This document shows positions 59,872-64,000 of a stretch of 64,000 bases of DNA, one piece after another (the stretch's first letter is position 1; each line of letters begins with the position of its first letter). The notes beneath the pieces were generated by a model. The model saw nothing but the letters and a program-made list of their open reading frames with translations. It did not search any database and was not told where the DNA came from. Both the position numbers and the translations under genes were made by a program. Origin of the DNA: Hyphomonas sp. (GTDB lineage Bacteria > Pseudomonadota > Alphaproteobacteria > Caulobacterales > Hyphomonadaceae); NCBI RefSeq assembly GCF_022844445.1, contig NZ_JALHLS010000003.1, positions 203,134 to 267,133 of the forward strand, in the 5' to 3' direction.

Positions 59872-60645
59872 TCAGGGAAGATCGGCGCACGCCTCGCTGC
59901 CCAGAATGCAGGCTTCCTGGTCGGGAGCGACTGTTTCGTAAGCTCCCTTGGCATCAAGGGCTGTACCCACAAGTTCGAACGCATCGGCCGAGGCTGGCAG
60001 GAACTGACCCGTCGTGCTTCCGGTCACGTTAAGCGCAGCAACCTCGACCTGCCAACCGGCGTCGACGCGGCACGCCAAACCGACAGCGCCGGATCCGTCA
60101 CGGCTCAGTTCGAACTCACGGCAAACCTGTCCCTCCGCGATCTCATATGTAGCAACGGCCAGAAACTCTGTTCCACCGACCTCAATCGATGTACCGGCTG
60201 GCGCCGCGGACAAGGCGGCAGAGATCGGACTATCCTGGGGAAGCAGTCCGGCAAGCACGAACCCGTCTGTGGCGGGTTCGTTCTGCCCCATCTGGTAGCC
60301 GCCGAGCGCGGCTGCACCGAGCAGAACAGCGGCTGCAGCCGCCTGGGACAGGAAATTAAAGCCAAACAGCCGGCCCCGACGGACCCGGGCAGCCTCAAGG
60401 GAGACGACTGCGCCGCCCGGAGCCGTCTGCTCTAGCACAAGCTTCCGCATGTCCTCGGGAACAGGGCGATCAAGGAGCCCTTCAAAGCCCGAGGAAAGTA
60501 CACGCCGGCTTTCCTGATAGCGATCGAACTGGTCCTGAAGCGTGCTGCTTGCAGCGATTGCTTCGCGGACCAATTCCGCCTCAGGGCCATGCAATTCGCC
60601 GTCTGCGAGCGCCATCACCATTTCATCGGTAATCTTGCCGGTCAT
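59872..60645 (-). CDS. Membrane anti-sigma factor
   Basis: 257 residues. A cytosolic N-terminal domain (ITDEMVMALADGELHGPEAE) of the anti-sigma type lacks the His-Cys-Cys zinc motif. It is followed by one membrane helix (FLSQAAAAAVLLGAAALGGY) and a periplasmic C-terminal sensor domain. It overlaps the sigma gene by 4 bases, so equal amounts would be made. It would hold the ECF sigma at the membrane until an envelope signal arrives. Confidence 0.85.
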   Translation of the reverse strand: MTGKITDEMVMALADGELHGPEAELVREAIAASSTLQDQFDRYQESRRVLSSGFEGLLDRPVPEDMRKLVLEQTAPGGAVVSLEAARVRRGRLFGFNFLSQAAAAAVLLGAAALGGYQMGQNEPATDGFVLAGLLPQDSPISAALSAAPAGTSIEVGGTEFLAVATYEIAEGQVCREFELSRDGSGAVGLACRVDAGWQVEVAALNVTGSTTGQFLPASADAFELVGTALDAKGAYETVAPDQEACILGSEACADLP

Positions 60646-61154
60646 GGCCGCACTCCCTGTTCCGAAAGAGCCTGCATCAGGGCTGTGCGAGCCCTTGAAA
60701 GCCGGCTCATGATTGTTCCTGTTGGCACGCTCAAGACTTCGCTCGCTTCGTCGTAACTCAGGCCGTCAACCAGGACCAGGAGGACAACGGCCCGCTGGTC
60801 CTCAGTCAATGTTCCGAGAGCCCTCGCGAGATCGGCGCGCAGATCGAGCGCGTCGGTCTGAGGCAGGCTGTCGCCTGCAAAACCGTTAACGGCGTCTTCA
60901 TTGCTTTCGGCAGGCCGGCGGGACATGCGGCGCCGGTCATCCAGCCAAGTGGTCCTGACGATCCGGAACAGCCAGGCCTCGAGCCTTGTGCCCGGCTGGA
61001 ACTGGTGAATCTTTGAAATTGCCCGTTCAAGTGCCATCTGTACCACGTCGTCTGCTTCAGGCCCGTTGCGGGTCAGACCAAGCGCAAATCTTCGCAAGCG
61101 CGGGATGAGCGCAACAATCTGCAAACGCAGCGCTTTTTCTTCCTGAATATCCAT
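60642..61154 (-). CDS. ECF-type RNA polymerase sigma factor
   Basis: 170 residues with region 2 (LRRFALGLTRNGPEADDVVQ, ALERAISKIHQFQPGTRLEA, WLFRIVRTTWLDDRRR) and region 4 (LTEDQRAVVLLVLVDGLSYD, EASEVLSVPTGTIMSRLSRA). It directs transcription of a small regulon. The matched promoter pair at 61168-61193 and 61249-61274 predicts autoregulation plus control of the divergent subtilase operon. Confidence 0.93.
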   Translation of the reverse strand: MDIQEEKALRLQIVALIPRLRRFALGLTRNGPEADDVVQMALERAISKIHQFQPGTRLEAWLFRIVRTTWLDDRRRMSRRPAESNEDAVNGFAGDSLPQTDALDLRADLARALGTLTEDQRAVVLLVLVDGLSYDEASEVLSVPTGTIMSRLSRARTALMQALSEQGVRP

Positions 61155-61167
61155 TCACAACCCCAAG

Positions 61168-61193
61168 AACGCCTGCCCGGTTACCTTTATTCC
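61168..61193 (-). promoter_or_regulatory. Predicted ECF promoter for the sigma/anti-sigma operon
   Basis: On the minus strand GGAATAA (-35; its first five bases are at 61189-61193) is followed after 15 bases by CGTT (-10, 61168-61171), 13 bases before the sigma ATG. It is the same motif and spacing as the promoter of the divergent subtilase gene. Confidence 0.7.
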
Positions 61194-61248
61194 ATGTCAG
61201 AAAAAAGTCTCTTTTCTGGGCACGTGAAGCAAACGAGATACATCTGCG

Positions 61249-61274
61249 GGAATAATATGTTGCACGCGCGCGTT
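61249..61274 (+). promoter_or_regulatory. Predicted ECF promoter for the subtilase operon
   Basis: GGAATAA (-35, 61249-61255), 15 bases, then CGTT (-10, 61271-61274), 32 bases before the ATG at 61307. It matches the sigma gene's own promoter exactly in the fixed bases and the spacing. GGAA/CGT-type elements are known for ECF factors. Confidence 0.7.
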
Positions 61275-61306
61275 TCTCATACGGATTGTCCAGCAAGGGG
61301 ATTTGG

Positions 61307-63055
61307 ATGTCATCGGCAAAGAGAACTCTGACAGTCGACGTGGCCGCTTGGCTGCTCGCAGGCGTTCAGCTTGTATCGTCGTCCACGGCGACAATTGTCC
61401 TTGCGGCCTCGGTATCTGCGCTCGTACTCGCAGGACCTGCGCAAGCGCAGGTTGATGACGACGAAGACGACGATGACGAAGACGAAGACCCGATTGATGA
61501 CGGCGATATCCTTGATGACGATCCGGCCGATGATGCAGGCGGAGATGATCCCGGCGGCGATCTGGGAGACGACGTCGGAGACGATGCCGGAGACGACGTC
61601 GGAGACGATGCCGGAGACGACGTCGGAGACGATGCCGGAGACGATGTCGGAGACGATGGCGGAGATGATATCGGTGGCGCTGGCGACGATGGCGGCGACG
61701 ACACGGGTGATGACGGCGGCACCGGCGATGATGGGGGGGACGACACGGGCGATGACGGCGGCACCGGCGATGACGGCGGCGCGGGCGGAGATGACGGCGC
61801 AGGAACCGGCGGCGGCGCGTCGGGCGACGATGACGACGACCGTCCATCCGGCGGCAACTCGGGCGATGATGACGATGCCCCTGGCGGCGCCGGCGTGAGG
61901 GGCGTTTCGCCGGTTTCAGGCTCAGGCCCGAAAGATCCGGACGAGAAGCCAGACACTCGCAGCGGATCGTCAGACGTCCTGGTAGATGATGAGGGCTATC
62001 CGCTTGCAGACAAGGATATCCTGGCCTTTGATCTCGGGCCGACGGATTTATCGATGCTGAAAGAAATCGGCTTCCGGGTGGTTGCGCAGACCCGTCTCGA
62101 TGGTCTGGGCACAAGCCTGCAAAGACTCAGGCCCCCGTCAGGCATGAGCATGCCGGACGCTGCCGATGCGCTCCGGAACTCGCTTCCTGCGGCTCCATTT
62201 GACTACAATCACCTGTTTGGGCTCCCGGCATCTGACAAGCTCGAAGATGAAGGCCGGAAAGTCCAGAAAATTGGAGGCAAGCGGTCGGGTGAGGGCGCCA
62301 TTGTCGCAATGATCGACACGCTCGTGGACCCCAAGCACCCATCCCTCTCGACCCGAAGAATCGTGGTCAAGGACTTTGCGAGCAGCAAGAACGGACGTGA
62401 TTCCGATCATGGCACGGCGGTCGCTTCGATCATCGTAGGCTTTGATCCGGCAGCGGACTATCGCGGGATCGTACCCGGTGCGAAACTGCTGGCCGCCAAC
62501 GTTTTCTCGGTTTCCAAGGACGGTGTTCCAGAAACCGACACCAAGGCCCTCCTTGAAGCGCTGGACTGGGCCGCATCCCAAGGCGCCGGAGTGATCAACT
62601 TTTCAATCGCAGGCCCGCCCAGCGATATTCTGGAGGCAGCCGTCATGCGGCTGACGGAAAAGGGGCACATCATCACAGCCGCTGTCGGAAATGACGGACC
62701 TGCAGCCCCTCCTGTCTTCCCGGCCACCTACTCCAACGTGGTCGGCGTTACAGCCGTCGATATTGATGGAAAGATTTACAGACGCGCAGGACGTGGAGCT
62801 CAGGTCGATATCGCTGCCCCCGGCGTAAAGATCCTCGCGGCAGGTCCGGACGGAACTTACAGCGCCGTAACAGGGACTTCCTTTGCGACGCCGGTGGTTT
62901 CGGCCCTTCTGTCGCTCGAGAATCCCAAACCCGGCAAGGAAGCGGCACAGCGTGCGGCGGCCTTTACAAAAGAAGCGCGTGATCTTGGGACCTCCGGCGC
63001 CGATCCGACCTTTGGCCACGGACTTGTACAGATCGAAATCGAAGAGGTGAACTGA
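61307..63055 (+). CDS. Secreted S8 (subtilisin-like) protease with an Asp/Gly-repeat region
   Basis: 582 residues from the ATG at 61307 with AAGGGG upstream. A long signal peptide ends near AGPAQA (residue 47). Residues ~48-195 are an extreme acidic Asp/Gly region built from repeats (VGDDAGDD and DDTGDDGGTG units), likely flexible and calcium-binding. After a ~130-residue linker comes the S8 domain with Asp337 (VAMIDTLVD), His368 (DSDHGTAVASI), Asn462 (AAVGNDGPAAP) and Ser525 (TGTSFATPVVSALL). The catalytic set is complete. Its promoter matches the divergent ECF sigma promoter, so it is a predicted envelope-stress or secretion-linked target. Confidence 0.9.
   Translation: MSSAKRTLTVDVAAWLLAGVQLVSSSTATIVLAASVSALVLAGPAQAQVDDDEDDDDEDEDPIDDGDILDDDPADDAGGDDPGGDLGDDVGDDAGDDVGDDAGDDVGDDAGDDVGDDGGDDIGGAGDDGGDDTGDDGGTGDDGGDDTGDDGGTGDDGGAGGDDGAGTGGGASGDDDDDRPSGGNSGDDDDAPGGAGVRGVSPVSGSGPKDPDEKPDTRSGSSDVLVDDEGYPLADKDILAFDLGPTDLSMLKEIGFRVVAQTRLDGLGTSLQRLRPPSGMSMPDAADALRNSLPAAPFDYNHLFGLPASDKLEDEGRKVQKIGGKRSGEGAIVAMIDTLVDPKHPSLSTRRIVVKDFASSKNGRDSDHGTAVASIIVGFDPAADYRGIVPGAKLLAANVFSVSKDGVPETDTKALLEALDWAASQGAGVINFSIAGPPSDILEAAVMRLTEKGHIITAAVGNDGPAAPPVFPATYSNVVGVTAVDIDGKIYRRAGRGAQVDIAAPGVKILAAGPDGTYSAVTGTSFATPVVSALLSLENPKPGKEAAQRAAAFTKEARDLGTSGADPTFGHGLVQIEIEEVN
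61565..61660 (+). repeat. 24-bp tandem repeat in the subtilase gene
   Basis: Three exact 24-bp units (61565-61588, 61589-61612, 61613-61636), each GGAGACGACGTC then GGAGACGATGCC, plus a fourth with two changes (61637-61660). It encodes VGDDAGDD repeats. Near-identical units suggest recent expansion by slippage or recombination. Confidence 0.9.
61688..61765 (+). repeat. 39-bp direct repeat (two units) in the subtilase gene
   Basis: 61688-61726 and 61727-61765 both encode DGGDDTGDDGGTG and differ at three bases. Part of the same acidic low-complexity region. Confidence 0.85.
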
Positions 63056-63058
63056 GCC

Positions 63059-63718
63059 ATGGCCCGGATATCTGCCTTTTGTGCCGCAGCCTTAAGCGTT
63101 GTTGCTTGCGCCTCGCTGCAATCTGCATCAGCTAACCCTGCACCCGAACCCGTCCGTGTCGAGCAAGACGCAACTTTCGTCTTCAATGATGGCCGCGTGG
63201 AGCGCCTGGTCGAGGACCGAGGCGAAACCCAGGTCTGGGCAACCCGGCGGGGACGAGAATATGTCCGGTCACGAAATTTCACGATTCCGATCCTCGAATG
63301 GGAAGTCAGTGGTGTGAAAGGCACGCGCACAGTTTCAGGCAAGCCCGAGAAGCTCTGGCCGCCACGTGAAGGCGCGTCTTCGAGGTTTCGCGTCGTGACC
63401 GACATTGTGCCGCGCGACGGTGCCAAGTCGAGGAGCCTGCAATACTGGACGTGCAAAGCCGGCCGTAAGCGGATGGAAACGTTCGCGTTCGCAGAGATCG
63501 AAGTTCTGCCTGTGAATTGCGAGCGCTATACGCCGAGTTCGATGAAGCTCATTGAGCGCAGAGGCTGGCTATGGTCAGACGAAATCGGCCACTATGTCGA
63601 ACGGTCCTCGATCAAGTATACGACCGGCGAAACAGAGAAGGTCAGATTGTGCACCAAGATTCCGGGCCGCACGGCGACGGACGATCGCATCACAGAAGTC
63701 GTCAACAAGGGTTGCTGA
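63059..63718 (+). CDS. Secreted hypothetical protein downstream of the subtilase
   Basis: 219 residues with a signal peptide (ISAFCAAALSVVACASLQSA; the internal Cys could also be lipidated). The mature part is beta-rich (TFVFNDGRVERLVEDRGETQ, YVRSRNFTIPILEWEVSG) with four Cys (YWTCKAGRK, VNCERYT, VRLCTK, NKGC) that could form disulfides. It starts 3 bases after the subtilase stop, so it is likely in the ECF-driven operon. No family recognised; it could be an inhibitor, chaperone or substrate of the protease. Confidence 0.75.
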   Translation: MARISAFCAAALSVVACASLQSASANPAPEPVRVEQDATFVFNDGRVERLVEDRGETQVWATRRGREYVRSRNFTIPILEWEVSGVKGTRTVSGKPEKLWPPREGASSRFRVVTDIVPRDGAKSRSLQYWTCKAGRKRMETFAFAEIEVLPVNCERYTPSSMKLIERRGWLWSDEIGHYVERSSIKYTTGETEKVRLCTKIPGRTATDDRITEVVNKGC

Positions 63719-63938
63719 GTCTCCTTGGCCGAAAGCACTTCGACAGGGATGGACAGGCCTCTACGGAATAAAGCCCGCAGACAACTACGCTCTGATCCTA
63801 GGGTTTTACCTTTAACCCTGGGCGCCGGTGCACGTGCCTGAATCTGGAATCTCCCGTCTGGGCGATTCCCTCATCCAGACGCTGGCCTGCCCCTCAGCAG
63901 TGGTCCACCAGATTTGTTAGCCCGGCGGTTTCTAGGTA
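63719..63938. other. Intergenic stretch without a recognisable gene
   Basis: 220 bases after the last gene. I see no coding motif and no clear terminator. Confidence 0.4.
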
Positions 63939-63987
63939 GCAGCGTTCATGCTGCCACCTTCCCATAGTAAGGCGGCATGAACGCTGC
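63939..63987. repeat. 17-bp inverted repeat at the right window edge
   Basis: GCAGCGTTCATGCTGCC (63939-63955) and GGCGGCATGAACGCTGC (63971-63987) pair at 16 of 17 positions with a 15-base loop. The right arm contains an ATG that opens a frame (MNAAGKMA) running out of the window. It could be the leader of a gene or the end of a mobile element. Confidence 0.5.
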
Positions 63988-64000
63988 GGGCAAGATGGCT

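Noticed and set aside
61565..61765. Regular repeats that could suggest a CRISPR array
   Set aside because: Units are contiguous without unique spacers, keep a single reading frame and encode the Asp/Gly region of the protease.
1..64000. tRNA, rRNA or well-known riboswitch genes
   Set aside because: None was recognised by eye on either strand; a tRNAscan/Infernal run would be decisive.

Overview
The window is high-GC DNA from an alphaproteobacterium, most likely of the Hyphomonadaceae/Caulobacterales type. This is inferred from the gene content: class I PhaC, type-2 CtaA, GlpX-type FBPase near hom and alaC, an Atm1-type exporter next to a psd-like gene, a eukaryote-like NADP isocitrate dehydrogenase, and many TonB/ECF-type envelope genes. 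No rRNA, tRNA or CRISPR was seen.

Layout. 1-27.6 kb is mostly chromosomal housekeeping: a partial crotonase, a decayed SLC13 permease, trmJ, icd, an NAD-salvage set (pnuC, ribosylnicotinamide kinase, GNAT), a truncated haemoglobin, glpX, hom, alaC, phaC, argC, rplM-rpsI, ctaA, a psd-like gene that lacks its catalytic His and Ser, an atm1-like exporter, a LOG protein, a divergent TetR/hydrolase pair with a visible operator, rhlE, an aldehyde dehydrogenase and a serine hydrolase. A broken glycerophosphodiesterase marks the border with the accessory half.

28.2-43.0 kb (minus strand) is a compact hybrid NRPS-PKS biosynthetic cluster: SOD, phosphopantetheinyl transferase, a 1962-aa NRPS, a 2110-aa PKS and an alpha/beta hydrolase. 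The NRPS reads formyltransferase - condensation C-lobe remnant - adenylation domain interrupted twice (luciferase-like monooxygenase, then methyltransferase) - PCP. Its specificity residues read as glycine. The PKS reads KS-AT-KR-DH-ACP-TE, with KR before DH. The assembly line would formylate, oxidise and methylate a glycyl unit, extend it once with (probably) malonate, reduce and dehydrate it, and release it. This is the best candidate in the window for an undescribed system. It faces feoAB across an intergenic region with a Fur-like palindrome.

45.4-55.2 kb holds decayed genes (an XRE regulator tail, a COG0523 GTPase head, an IS3 OrfA) around a TonB receptor plus ABC-2 (DUF3526) operon preceded by a Zur-like palindrome. 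On the other strand is an unusual pair: a P-loop ATPase overlapping an ABC-type protein that has lost Walker A and the signature motif. 55.3-58.9 kb carries a porin, a secreted esterase-like protein and an Asp/Asn-hydroxylase-like protein. 59.9-63.7 kb is an ECF sigma/anti-sigma pair divergent from a secreted subtilase with an Asp/Gly-repeat region. Both directions carry the same GGAATAA-N15-CGTT promoter, so the subtilase is a predicted direct target of this sigma factor.

Domain edges are estimates from reading motifs. No database search was run.
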